Source: Marisa cornuarietis
Taxonomy: Eukaryota; Mollusca; Gastropoda; Architaenioglossa; Ampullariidae
NCBI GenBank assembly: GCA_004794655.1
Contig: SMMW01000614.1
Location: 3,474,501 to 3,538,500, forward strand
Direction: 5' to 3'
Length of the DNA: 64,000 nucleotides
The position numbers were made by a program, and so were the translations under genes. Position 1 is the first letter of the stretch; each line of letters begins with the position of its first letter. Shown here piece after piece: positions 1 through 10,891 of the stretch. The notes under the pieces are model-generated. The model did not search any database. It was not told the origin of the DNA and was given only the letters and a program-made list of their open reading frames with translations.

Positions 1-206
1 GCATGAGAATTTTCGAATGTGATCAGCTTTGCCCGCAGTGTCTGAATCTGTGCTTCCTGTTGCTCTATCTTTGTTCCCTGCTGCTGTACCAAAGTCTCCA
101 GTGCAGACACGTTTCTATCATCAGATCTTTTCTGTCGAAAGACTGCAACTCCATTGCTGCTGCCTACAAAGATAAACAGAATTACCAGGAGTAGCAGCTT
201 CATCAT
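1..206 (-). CDS. Secreted coiled-coil protein, 5' end only (possibly C1q-domain protein)
   Basis: Read on the minus strand from the ATG at 206-204, an open frame of 68 codons runs off the left edge. It begins with two Met, a Lys and a strongly hydrophobic stretch (residues 4-14), then a small-residue region and a KR pair around residues 26-27, which reads as a signal peptide with a possible processing site. Residues 35-65 are Glu/Gln/Lys/Leu-rich with heptad-like spacing (LVQQQ, IEQQEAQIQTL), a likely coiled coil. Mollusc C1q-domain-containing proteins commonly have this order, with the globular C1q head following, but the head lies outside the window, so the family is an inference. Other secreted coiled-coil proteins would fit equally well. 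The gene is antisense to CAD and probably sits within a CAD intron. No TATA box was placed with confidence. Confidence 0.5.
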   Translation of the reverse strand, partial: MMKLLLLVILFIFVGSSNGVAVFRQKRSDDRNVSALETLVQQQGTKIEQQEAQIQTLRAKLITFENSH

Positions 207-701
207 AGGCAGTGTGTTTTAACAGTCTCACAGCAGAGTGAATTTTGAGTTTTCATCGGCTTTCATCTTATAGTCACAAGATTTGTAAGAAAAACATACC
301 TATGTGCAGTGAGAAGCAGACAGCAAACATCAGATGTTTGGATTGGTGTTTGGCAACAGGGGAATGGAGTGAAACATCAGTGCTGCACATAATGATAACC
401 GCTTACAGGGTCATGTCACAGGTCTTTACAAACCAAGAGTTTAAATAATGCTGACAGGGGACTTTAAATGCAACAATGTTTACCATATGAAAAGGTTGTG
501 AAAGGGATGTAAATTGATGCAAGATATTTATCACAGATATGTAATCTGAGTCTGTGATATTTATAATGAGAAATGGAATGCTTACTTTTTAAATGTATGT
601 TTTAAACATGTATAAGATGAATTGGCTGTTCTTATTGGGTTACACAGTATTCTCTGATTCTGTTTTTTAACACTTGGATCTATCTGTGGGTTCTTTTCTA
701 G
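207..701. other. CAD intron / upstream region of the minus-strand gene
   Basis: AT-rich sequence with no supported exon. It should hold the promoter of the minus-strand gene at 1-206. Two TTTAAA-like stretches (near 429-436 and 461-467) are the only TATA-like candidates, and they are weak. Confidence 0.3.
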
Positions 702-2805
702 CTTGCCCGGCAGAGTGCTTATTGTGACTATGGCTTGTACATTGGTGCCAGTAACCAAAACTTCACGACAGCACCTAGCCTGGCATCACAAGCTGTGGCC
801 CTCAAGATGTACCTGAATGAGACCTTCTCCACGCTAAAACTGGATGACATCTGTGTCTGGATCAAGGTAGACACTTGGAAGATTACAATTTTACTTCTGT
901 TTAATGCACATATTTTTTGTATATGAATGATTCTTTGTTGATCGTAAGATTTGTGCTACTTTTGTATTTTACTGTGCTGTGTTCTCTTTGATGACTACAA
1001 AAGAGCGGTTACATGCATGGGTACTCATGTGCGTCCACTTGATTTTCTCTGATTTCAGCATTTTGAACACTGGCCTCGCAGCATCCCAATCTGTGCCCAT
1101 GCTGAAGGTGCTACTACTGCAGCCATCCTGCTTATAGCAGATCTCTTCCAACGCCCAGTTCACATCTGCCATGTGGCTAGAAAAGCTGAGGTAGGTAGAC
1201 TAAAGTGTGGGTAGCAAGAGATTATTAAACTGATGAAAAATGGGCAGGTTGCAGAAAAGTGTGTAACAGTCTCAGTTTTAGTGAAATGGGTTTGTTCAAT
1301 GAAATGTGATTCCAGTTTCAGTGAAATGTATTTATGTTTCAATGAAATGGGTTTCAATGTCGGTGAAATGGGTTTTAATATCACTGAAATGTGTTTTCGT
1401 CTCTTCCACTCCTGCACCACTCCTGTCTCAAATGGAATTTTGCTGAACTTGCTTTGTTACACATTTTTAAAAGATTAAGAAGTTCATAGCTGTTAAGTAG
1501 AATTTTGTATTGCTCGTTCCTAATGATTTTTAAATTTGTTAACCTTGTCATGCTAGTCTGTTAACATTTACATACATTGCACATCACATTGGGTGTCCCA
1601 GATGAATGTTCTCATTTTGTTTGCTTTTGACAAAAGGTTGTGAAAACACCACATACTTTCATTCAGTTTTCACATGGAGCTGACCTGCACAATTTGTTAT
1701 AATGATGATAATGCTGTTTTGATAGATTTTGGTGGTGCGAGCAGCTAAAGAGAAGGGACTGCCTGTCACCTGTGAGGTGACTCCACATCACCTTTTCCTC
1801 ACGGCTGCTGATGCTGAACGCCTGGGGGGTGGCCGGGGGGAGGTTCGTCCATCCCTGGTGTCTCAGGAGGACCAGCAGGCCCTATGGGATAACATGGACA
1901 TCATTGACTGCTTTGCCACTGACCATGGTCAGTAGTCACATTGTTTTGGGATGTCAGAAATGGAGTTTTTCTGTTTGCTTTTATATGTATTGGCATGTGT
2001 GCTCGTGTGTGTGCAGCACACTGCCTAAAAAATGTTTTTTTAAATAGTGAAGAGCAGTAGAAAGTGATGACATTGGTTATTGATTTTTTTTTTAACTGTG
2101 TGTACATTCTGCAGCACCCCACTCTGTGGAAGAGAAGGATAGCCAGAAGCCACCACCTGGGTTTCCTGGTCTTGAGACAATGTTGCCGCTTCTCTTAACA
2201 GCTGTGGCTGAAGGGAGATTGACCATCGATGTGAGTTTTACTTCATTATTCTTTTGGAGTGGATGGAGTCGTTGTCACAAGTTGCTGTACAGACTTGTTT
2301 GATGTACATAAAAAATAAAAATCCAAAAGCTTTTCTGACCTTTTCTTTCTCTAACTACAGCTTGTTAGATATACAAACAAGTTTTCTAATCTTGATTTGC
2401 TGTTCTTTATCACATTCAGATGGATGAAGGCAAGCTTGTATGTGTACACAATGAGAGAGAGTGTGTTCATGCCCATTCGTACCCTTCCTAACTCTCTTTC
2501 TCTCATAATACACATACATACATATACATACATATTCACGTTTATTTGCAGCAGAGCTTTCTTGTTCAAAATGTTTTGTTCATACACAGGACATCATCGC
2601 AAAGCTTCACACCAACCCTCGCCGGATCTTCAACTTACCAGAACAGCCTGATACATATGTTGAGGTTGATATTGAGACCACCTGGACCATTCCAGAGGCC
2701 ATGACCTACACCAAGTCTCACTGGACTCCGTTTGCTGGCCGCCAGGTGACTGGCATGGTACGACGCGTCGTGTTGAGGGGAGAGGTTGCCTTCATTGATG
2801 GGCAG
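702..2805 (+). CDS. CAD: CAD dihydroorotase domain exons
   Basis: Five exons (702-866, 1059-1190, 1726-1927, 2115-2230, 2590-2805) encode most of dihydroorotase, the zinc amidohydrolase that cyclises carbamoyl aspartate to dihydroorotate. The first exon carries [10 protein letters not shown], whose Lys is the metal-bridging carboxylated lysine of the family. The second has the His of CAHAE and the His of VHICHVA, both zinc ligands. The third has EVTPHHLFL and ends in ATDH, whose Asp is the catalytic metal ligand. The fourth has [15 protein letters not shown], the flexible-loop/substrate region. The fifth has NPRRIFNLP and the C-terminal beta strands ([14 protein letters not shown]). The N-terminal HxH zinc pair is in an exon left of the window. 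Ligand assignments come from established knowledge of human CAD; the motifs themselves are seen directly. Confidence 0.95.
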
Positions 2806-5800
2806 GTAAGCAGACAAACACAAAGGACTTTTGAATGATAACAGGGATATACCACTGACAACAGTCGATGTATTTTGAAGAATTTGTAAACAACCTGAAC
2901 AGCAGAATATATTGAGCTCTTTTGGTGCTACTTTGTGGTGCATGTGGAATACTTGAGAAATGAGGCCTCTCTGAAATAGAATATTTAATCTGTCACAGGT
3001 GCTGACAAAGCCAGGATACGGGCAGGATGTCCGTACCTTACCAGCTCCTGCAGTGCTGCCAGCAGCTCCTGACCAGCCACTTACAATCCAGATTCCATCT
3101 GGCGTGGTGTCACAGAATGTGTCAGAACCAAACAGTCCGCGCAAGATTATCCCTATGCCACTCCCAAGCATTCAGTTGTCTGTTGTGCCTTCTCACATGC
3201 CCCCTGTACCGCCATCCGTCCCAGACAAGAGCATGTCTGGCAGGTCAGCCATGCTGCGTAAGTCTTGGGTTGACCTTTCCACCCTTTTTTTCTGCATCAT
3301 GGGGTTTGAAAAGTAACATGGCTTTTAGTTTATGTGAGGTGCTCTCTGCGTGGGAACAGTGAGGTGTGTGAGTGTGGTGGAAGTACTGATGGCCTGGATT
3401 TTGTTGCATGTTCAGGCTGATTTTACATCCTATGTTTAATAATAATAATGATCTAACCTAAGGGCTAAGGTATGCACAGACAGTCACATGAGGAACAGTC
3501 AGCCAACAAATGAAGCTAAACAAAATTAACAACTAAAAAGGTGTGCCTTGAATGAAGATTTAAAAATAGCAATACACACATTTGTGACCTTCAATGGTCT
3601 TTAATAATAATAATGATGAGGATTTATATAGCCCCTTTCCAAAGATTTGCTCATAGCACTTTACATAAATCATATGACTTAATCATTAATAACTATGCCC
3701 CCATATTCACATATAACAGGCACGTTCTACAACATACACTAAGTAAATTACAGAGAAACGTTATACATGCAGGACATGGTCGCATTGAAGTTGTAGTTTG
3801 AAAACGTGTCTTAAGTTTAGACTTACAAGAGGCAAGAGAATCTTTAGGGTTTAACATTATTCCTTTGTCTGAAAACAATGCTTCCTTTCAGTTTGTTGCT
3901 GTCACACTGCACTTAAATGCAGATGCAGTGTTTAGAATCACGCTGAAAAACTGTTTGCATTGCAGATGATGGCAGGGATTTGCATCGTTTCATTGGTACT
4001 TGAGGTTTTTCTCTTAAAATGACGTGACTTATTTGTGTTGCTTATGCTCAGTTAGAGGCTTTTATTACAGGTGTGTAATGCCACACTCTCCTTGCAATAC
4101 TTGTACTTGTGCTGTATTTTATCCTTTTGCAACACAGAATAATTAAATAATTGGCATTTTAATCATGATTCTTACAGGAAAGAAAAAAATTTCTGTTTGA
4201 GAGATGTAAGTGTTTGCATGATGATGCGTGTCATTACAATAAATGATAAAGTACTTTCTAAACTTAGATAACTGTCCTTTCAAAAATATATATAAAATGA
4301 ACTGATCAGAATCAAGCATGGCTCCATATACTAAACATATAGTAGACTATAAGTGCAAGTATTTACAAGAAGTGTGGCCCTATTGCTGGTATTCTTAGTG
4401 CTTTGCGTTTGCTGTGTAAATCTTGCCCACCTTTAAAGTTGCTCATTCCCTTCAGCTTTTTTTCTCTTTGTTTGAGAGACTTGTTTATTTGGAAAACCTT
4501 ACCCAAGCTGTCATATTGCTGAACTCCTTACAGTTTAGAGTTTATTCCTCAGTCACTGAGTAGATTTAGGTTTATTGCCTATAATGGACTGAATGGTAAA
4601 GAGTTAATCCTCAACTTGTCAAACAAGTCAACTGTTTTTATATAGGGATGGAGATTGTCTTTTTTTGTTTTTTAAAGTTTGTAAAAGTTGACTTTTTGCC
4701 ATGCCATTTTCACTTTTTTTTGAATCTTTCCTGAGACATACCTACTTTTGTTTTTGATTTCTAATGAAGCTGTTACTTATACAGTTCAGCAGAGGAAACA
4801 AAACTTTTCTGTTTAGTTCAGCGCTGCCTGAAATATTTGCTTGAGAAATTTTTTTCAAGTGCTTGGTGGTGTGCAAGATAGATAGATATTCTTTGGCATA
4901 TAGTTTTTTTTTTCTTCTTTCTTTTTTTTGCACTGAATGCAAGCTTTACGATTTTGTGTATGAAGACTTGCAGCGTTGGATGTGACCGTTTGAAATTATC
5001 ACCCAGATAGGATAGCAGACAGCTGATTAAAAGTAGAATCATCCACTTGAAAGTTCATCAATGTCTAGTTGCTTGTAGAATCTGTTAACAGCTTGCTAAT
5101 ATGAACAGGACACACTTATCCATTCCCCTCACCTTCCTGACTTAACCTGTCTTACTCCCCATCTTTCACCTCTGCACTTCTCAGATGTAACCATCACTGT
5201 GAACCCATCCCAGTGAGTCCACCTTGTGCTCACCATACCCTTCTCAAACACTTCAGCCAATCAGTAGTCATGAGGAGCTGTAGCTTGTTCTAACTAGCAT
5301 GCTTTGGTTGGTTTTGCAGTGAGTGAATCATCTGAATCTCTTTACAGGGAAACGAGAGGTGAGTTCTTCTGTTTTTCTTTATCCCTTCTTTGCTGGCTTG
5401 CGGTGATTCTTACCCCCTCCCAAGATGTTAGTGACATAAACATGGTGTAGCATGGTTATCCGTTTCAGAGTAAGTTGACGTAGTATTTTTGAGAGTATGT
5501 TATGTTAATATTTGGTCTTTGTTACTTTCTCTTCAGTGCAGGAGCTAGGATGTGTTTAAGTGAGTGAATATTTGAGAGTGTTTGTGTGCTGTTGACATTG
5601 TGATGTGTATGCATGCATGGGTGGGTATGTGTGAGACAGAGTAAGAGAGAGAAAGAGTTTGTATGTGAAGGATTTTTGGAAAAATCTTCCCAGCACTACT
5701 GAACAGAACAGTGGGAATGAAGTTGGTGACATTCTATGTGCGTCCTTGTGATAAGGAAGCAGTTGTTCCTGTACTTGTCTTCACGTGCCAGCTCATCAGA

Positions 5801-8800
5801 TGTTATATGAAAACTGTAATCTTTGTCTCATGAAAATATGTATAGTGCAGAATGGAGTAAGAAGTGTCATTTGCATTTTACGATAATGCTTTTTGTGTGT
5901 AGATGGAGAAAACTGATTGAATGAAACTGAGAATGTTGGAAAGGGTGGAATATCTTAGCTCTAAGAAATTGAAGTAATTTATCGATATATATATATATAA
6001 ATAAAATGTTTTTTGCTAATTCTCCACTTGACTAAACATAGTATCCTTGTGCAGACCTACGAGATATCCATGCACCTCACGCTGATGTAAGGCGGGACTT
6101 GATGGTTCAGTTGGGTGGCCCCGTTGTTGGCCACCCTTCAGCCTCAATGCCACTATCAACACCACCATCACATGTGCCATATCACTTGCAGCAGGTCAGC
6201 TTGCCCCACTACATCCCTGGCATCACCAACCACCACATCCTGTCTGTCAGCATATTCAATAAGGACCAGGTAAGCAGGTCTTAAAGAAAAACATAAAGAA
6301 AGGGGGAGACTCAGACTTGTTTGTTGTGCTGGGGACTACGACACATACCTTTGGACAAGTAGGGGAGGGATTCGTGGTCATGAGGTTGAAACATAGTTTT
6401 CCAAAAAGAAAACAAAATGTGTCAAGAAAAATAGAAAGTAATCATTAGTTCCAGAGAATATTTTACCTATGACCATGAGGCACAGAAAAGCATTTACAAT
6501 TATAGAGTCTTACATATTCTTTTGCAAAACTTAACATCTGATGTAGACACTATCTACATATACATTTATGTCACATTAATTCTTCCATAAACGTTTTTCG
6601 TTCAAGGGACATGACTCCATCTCAGGCAATATATGAGAATGTACATTACTCAAATGTAGCTGCACTTTTAGATTCTGCATGATCAAATAATTGGTCATGA
6701 CCTCTCATGTATAAAGCAGAATCTTCAATTTACAGATATGTATAGACTTAGTTGTATACATAAATAGTGCACACAAACTGCCAATGAGAGAGAGCATGTG
6801 TGTGAGAGAGTGTGTGTGTGTGCCTTTGTGTATGCTTGGAATTGAATGTATGGAGGAATGAGAAGCTAGATGGTTTCACTAGACATGAGGTGTGTGTTTA
6901 TAGATTTTTAGGTTTTTGCTTAATATTTATTTATGAGAAGTGAATTTTACAGTCGTAAGGGGCGGATAATACACAATTTTTATTTTATTTTATGAGGTCA
7001 TCTTTATGCCTCATAGTGGTTTTGTAAATGCGGCTTTAATTTGTTTCTTACAAACCTGTGTATTCCTAATAAAAAAAAATATTTTTAGTTGTTTGTCTGA
7101 TAAAGAAAGCACCAGCATAAACACAATTGAAATGTTTGTTGTTGTTGACAGCTGTTGCACCACACAATAGATGCACAATTGAAATGTTTGTTGTTGTTGG
7201 CAGCTGTCACATATCTTTAACCTTGCTCACAATTACCGAGTGGCTGTAATGAAGGATCGACCTCTAGATCATGTGCTAAAGGTAAGTGGCTTCAACTTCT
7301 TTGTCGGTTTTTTTTTTTTTTGTTGGTATCTTAAGGCTTGTTTTGTTTGTTTTTTTCTAATAAAGCTTTAACCCTCTTGGTTCGACAAGCCACGATTGTG
7401 GCTTTGCCGGGTAGCACGGGCAAGGCAATTTTCATTACTTTTTATTGCAAAGTTCAAGTTTTCTCTTTTCCAAAAATGTGTAGGTTTCTTGGTCTAATGT
7501 TTATCTCAGAGCAGCAATAATAAAAAACAAACTTCACCCACTGTCGTCTTCACAATCTTCAGTTATAAGCCAGTCATTGTAATGTTATATTTTTATCTTG
7601 AACCAAGAGGATTAAAGAACACAAAGAGTCTGACCCTCACACGTGTCTGGGAAGGTTTGATATTCTGAAAGAAAAGTTAGAAGAGAAGATTCCATGATCA
7701 AGGATCTAGTGGGTTAGAATACTAGTTATAGTTTTAAAACTTACTGCTGTAGCACAAACTTCATTCACATTTGCTGTTGCCCGCTTTGCATGGAGCTTAA
7801 AATGAAAGAAGAATGAAGGTTTTTTTTCCCCCCACTTGCAACAGGGACGGGTCTTAGCATCAATGTTTTATGAAGCCAGTACTCGTACCAGCTGCTCGTT
7901 CACAGCTGCTATGCAGCGACTTGGTGGCACAGTCATCCACTTCAACGAAGCCACCTCATCAGCAAAGAAAGGGGAGACTTTGGAAGGTGCATTGTTTTTT
8001 TTATTTAACCCCTAAAGTCATGAATATTGGCTGTCATCAGAATGATGTGTAACAACTTAGTCATTGTGCATTTAAAGGCCAAGTATTGATGACAGTAGAG
8101 AGGTTAAAGATGATTTTGCAATATTTGCACATTGTAAATTGAGGCTTAGCATAATCTCACAGTAAGTTCATGGAAAACTCAGGCATGCAGAGCTGTACAT
8201 CCTTGTGTAAAAGAGGCTGAAAATTTAAAGGAATCCTCTACTTTGTTTGCAGACACTGTGGTAATGATGGCTGGGTACTGCGACCTACTGGTGGTGCGTC
8301 ATCCTATTGCAGATTCAGTGCAAGTGAGTCTGCTTTACAATTTTTTCATCATGTGTCTTCTTTTGTCACCATCATAACTCATCAGTTCATCTGTTTGCAG
8401 TCTGCATTTAAGTTTCCATTGAAACTATACATTGTCCGATTTGATTCTGTCTGGCCACAGTCACTAGAATTGTGTCCATGCCATTCAGAACAGGCTGGTA
8501 ATGTGATGCTCATACAATTATGTTGTTGTAATGGTGAATAAAGATTGTTAAAGAATTCATCTTAAAATGAACAGTTGTTCACCAAACAGATTTTGTTAAA
8601 AAATAAAACTCATTTTTACACACCATGCACTTCTTATTGCCGCAACATTGGGTTGTTTCCCTTGCATGCACTCAGAGAAGATAAGTTTCGTTTCAAAAAC
8701 AAGATTTTTATCACCGTTTTCTTAGTGAACCTTCGTAGAAATACGGTAAATGATAGCTTTTATAAAGGAAGATAGGTAACCTATAAATATTGTATTCTGA

Positions 8801-10891
8801 CTACACTGTATTTCAGAAAGCTGCAAAAGTGAGTCGCAAGCCTATTATCAATGCTGGGGATGGGACAGGAGAGCATCCAACACAAGCCCTCCTGGACATC
8901 TTTACCATCCGTGAAGAGATTGGAACTGTCAATGAGCTGACGGTATGTTCTTGTACTGCAGGTTTTCTTACCTTCTGTTCTCATAATTTTCCATCGTTGT
9001 CTAGATCTTTATTTTAATGTAATTTTTGCTGTTGACATGAAATTTTGCATTAAGACTCTTTTGCTTTCGGATTCCATCCAGATTACAATGGTTGGTGACC
9101 TAAAGAATGGGCGAACAGTTCACTCCCTTGCTCGCTTGCTTGCCTTGTACCGCGTCAGCATCCGTTACGTGGCCCCTGCTGAGCTGCAAATGCCACGAGA
9201 CATTCAGAATTACCTGCGCTCACAGAACATTCCACAGGTGTGTGCAGGCTTTGTCTACTGTTTCCCTTTGTACTTTTAGATAGCAGTTAGTCCTGGTTTG
9301 CACAATAACAGCTGGTCTCTTCTTTCTTTGAGGCTCATTGCCTCACTGGAGCACAGGTCCTAATTCTACTACTAATAATACAATGAACTTATATAGCGCT
9401 GTATCCCAGTCCTATGGGCAGGCGCATGGCGCTTTACAGAAAAAAAGACATACATGGACAGACAGACACACACAGACATGGACACATACAACAAATATAG
9501 AATGTCATATGAGATAAAAGATATGTAGCCAGAAGTTGCTCCCAGCATACACAATTCATTTCTACTACATGTATGAAACTGCATGTACAACCTGTTACAG
9601 CAGCAATCTGGGGAAATTTTCAAAACTGGAATCTTGCTGGTCTCTCTGTATTATTAGCCCATGGTCTCGTAAAATTAAACAAAATGAAGATATGTTACCT
9701 TAAATTTTGTTTTTTGGTACATAATCACAGGAGACATTTGAAAAGCTGGAGGACGCCTTACCAGACACAGATGTGTTGTACATGACAAGAATCCAGAAGG
9801 AACGCTTTTCGTCGCTTGAAGAGTACAACAAAGTAAGAGTGTAATCTGACTCCTAGAACAGTTTCAAGTATGTTGGTGTTGAAGCACCTTGGTGTTAAGT
9901 CCTTAGAAAAATTGTAAATTGTTGACTGAATGCATTTCAAGTAGTGATGAAAATATTTTTCAAGAAGGCCTAAGACTCTCCACACTTACTGCTCTCCAGA
10001 TGTGTGGACGCTACATCGTGACCCCAGAACTGATGACCGTTGCCAAGCGTCGAATGGTTGTCATGCACCCGTTGCCTCGTGTCGATGAGATCAGGTCAGT
10101 GACGTCAGTTCAACCCACAGTGATTGCAGGCAGATGCTCTATGATGACTTTCTTAGCAGAAATGCAGTCTTTGCAATCATAAGCACTTATTCATTATCGA
10201 CATTTACCCTTGGGGAAGCGGATGGCCGAGTGGTTAGAGCGCTGGCTTTCGAACCGAGAGCGCGCTGGATCAATTCCCGATAAGCGCAGCAAACTTCCCC
10301 CAGTCGACCCAGCTGACGGGAATGGGTACCTGACTCCATAGAGGGTTGGGGAAGATAAGGCAGCGAGGGAGAGGAGATTGGCACCACCCTCATATAAAAA
10401 GCTGGCCCCGAGAAAAGTGGGGCCTCTAACACCTCACTCCCCTACCACCTGAACAGGTTATGGGATGACCTTTACCTTTTACCTTTTTACCCTGTAAAGC
10501 ATAAAAATGGACATTTGTACAATTTGTACTGTTTCCAGTGCTGCCAAAACTGGTTTTATTGTGGTCAAGCCAAAACATCTCAATCTGATAAGGGGTTGAA
10601 TTAATTTTTGTCACTGACATTTGACTAGGCTCATGTTTATATCTGTTAGGCAAAATGTTTGTTTTGTCCCTGTGCTATTGTTTTGTAATTTAATGATGAT
10701 CTTTTCCAAGTTTGAGGTTATTTTTTATCGTGACAAAAGCAATGTATTCAGTTGCTGATAAAGTAGTGCTTCACTTCTGTCATCACAGTGCCACCTTTGA
10801 TACTGATCCGCGGGCAGCCTATTTCCGACAAGCTGAGAACGGGATGTATGTGCGAATGGCACTCCTGGCTTTGGTGCTAGGCAAGTGCTGA
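702..10891 (+). CDS. CAD: CAD trifunctional pyrimidine enzyme, 3' half (17 exons)
   Basis: This encodes the C-terminal part of CAD, the cytosolic protein that carries out the first three steps of de novo pyrimidine synthesis. The synthetase half lies upstream of the window. Exons: 702-866, 1059-1190, 1726-1927, 2115-2230, 2590-2805, 2999-3257, 5185-5212, 5348-5358, 6055-6269, 7204-7281, 7845-7986, 8253-8323, 8817-8942, 9082-9237, 9731-9832, 10000-10094, 10789-10891. All have AG/GT borders and compatible phases, totalling 2217 nt (738 codons plus TGA). Domain order is dihydroorotase, linker, aspartate transcarbamylase, as in animal CAD, and the last codons match the family C-terminus ([12 protein letters not shown], then a short hydrophobic end). 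No frameshift or internal stop was found, so the gene looks functional. Introns carry a SINE, a piggyBac-like MITE and LINE tails, all without effect on the frame. Confidence 0.96.
1271..1400. repeat. Degenerate tandem repeat around GTGAAATG
   Basis: About seven imperfect copies, roughly 16-24 bp apart, share the core TCA(G/A)TGAAATG(G/T)GTTT. They lie in a CAD intron. The repeat keeps the plus frame open from 1233, which explains the open frame there without coding. Confidence 0.7.
2999..6269 (+). CDS. CAD: CAD linker between DHOase and ATCase
   Basis: Exon 2999-3257 finishes dihydroorotase ([11 protein letters not shown]) and enters a Pro/Ser-rich linker with SPRK and several PP pairs. Exon 6055-6269 continues the linker (Gly/Pro/His-rich) and ends at the start of the transcarbamylase ([13 protein letters not shown]). 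Between them, two microexons, described separately, add 13 residues when included. Exon 2999-3257 leaves one nt. Exon 6055 needs two nt to finish that codon, so direct joining and joining through both microexons are both in frame. In animal CAD this linker is flexible and phosphorylated. Low conservation here is expected, and nothing suggests decay. Confidence 0.9.
3258..5184 (+). other. CAD linker intron with retroposon tail
   Basis: A long intron with no exon-like frame. At 3599-3665 it contains a reversed LINE/SINE 3' end: an (ATT)n tract, then TTATATAGC, then a GCACTTTACA-like stretch. The rest is AT-rich with poly-T runs and nothing recognisable. Confidence 0.5.
3599..3665 (-). repeat. 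LINE/SINE 3'-end tail
   Basis: Read on the minus strand it ends as TGTAAAGTGCTATGAGC, then GGCTATATAAATC and an ATTATTATTA tail. This is the usual 3' end of several non-LTR elements and the SINEs they mobilise. Similar tails occur at 9375-9440, 13300-13375, 54940-55022 and 56838-56925. Confidence 0.5.
5185..5212 (+). CDS. CAD: CAD linker microexon a (28 nt)
   Basis: A strong pyrimidine tract precedes the AG at 5183-5184, and GTGAGT follows at 5213. With the one-nt carry from exon 2999-3257 it reads HVTITVNPS plus two nt. Its 28-nt length shifts the frame if used alone. Joined to the 11-nt exon at 5348 it is in frame. Confidence 0.65.
5348..5358 (+). CDS. CAD: CAD linker microexon b (11 nt)
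   Basis: The acceptor TCTTTACAG and the donor GTGAGT flank only 11 nt. Entered with two nt from the 28-nt exon it reads QETR and leaves one nt, which exon 6055 completes as Asp. Joined directly to exon 2999-3257 it leads to a stop within 6055-6269, so it makes sense only together with the 28-nt exon. Confidence 0.62.
6270..7203 (+). other. CAD intron with duplicated acceptor region
   Basis: AT-rich intron with a GT/AG-rich simple stretch near 6786-6823. Its last 80 bp hold the direct repeat described at 7122-7207. No other feature was seen. Confidence 0.5.
7122..7207 (+). repeat. Direct repeat duplicating a 3' splice site
   Basis: The 34-bp segment 7122-7155 recurs at 7174-7207 with one mismatch (GACAG versus GGCAG). 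The second copy contains the real acceptor AG at 7202-7203. The first contains a decoy AG at 7150-7151, 52 bp upstream. Use of the decoy would add 52 nt and shift the CAD frame. Confidence 0.85.
7204..10891 (+). CDS. CAD: CAD aspartate transcarbamylase domain exons
   Basis: Exons from 7204-7281 to the TGA at 10889-10891 encode aspartate transcarbamylase, which joins carbamoyl phosphate and aspartate. Seen directly: FYEASTRTS in exon 7845-7986, the carbamoyl-phosphate loop; KKGET just after it; [15 protein letters not shown] in exon 8817-8942, with the His, Pro, Thr and Gln of the active site; [15 protein letters not shown] in 9082-9237; [14 protein letters not shown] in 9731-9832; and [10 protein letters not shown] in 10000-10094, which closes the active site. 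The last exon encodes [18 protein letters not shown] and a short terminus ending GKC. All catalytic segments are intact. The final intron (10095-10788) contains the SINE at 10211-10485. Confidence 0.96.
7368..7615. mobile_element. piggyBac-like MITE, about 240 bp
   Basis: The element 7372-7611 is flanked by TTAA on both sides (7368-7371 and 7612-7615). Its ends are inverted repeats: the left begins CCCTCTTGGTTC, and the right is its complement with one change. A TTAA target and CCC-type termini are the hallmark of piggyBac superfamily elements. It is too short to encode a transposase. It lies in a CAD intron, and the open frame at 7338-7520 is incidental. Confidence 0.75.
9375..9440 (-). repeat. 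LINE/SINE 3'-end tail
   Basis: On the minus strand GTAAAGCGCCATGCGCC leads to GCGCTATATAAGTTC and an ATTATTAG tail. It is a retroposon 3' end inside the CAD intron 9238-9730. Confidence 0.5.
10203..10493 (+). mobile_element. tRNA-derived SINE with 8-bp target duplication
   Basis: A body of about 275 bp (10211-10485) is flanked by TTTACCCT at 10203-10210 and 10486-10493. The head has a box A-like GGATGGCCGAGTGGTTAGAG and a box B-like region GGATCAATTCCC, resembling a type II (Ser/Leu) tRNA. The body includes GACTCCATAGAGGGTTGGGG and GCTGGCCCCGAG, and ends in CCTTTACCTTTTACC. The same body recurs, more decayed, at 46162-46440. It sits in the last CAD intron. Confidence 0.88.

Noticed and set aside
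5348..5358. 11-nt microexon used on its own
   Set aside because: Direct joining to 3257 and 6055 gives a stop in the next exon; it works only with the 28-nt exon.
10211..10290. Leu/Ser-like tRNA gene
   Set aside because: The tRNA-like part continues into a SINE body with a target duplication and has a second copy at 46162; the anticodon arm is not well formed.
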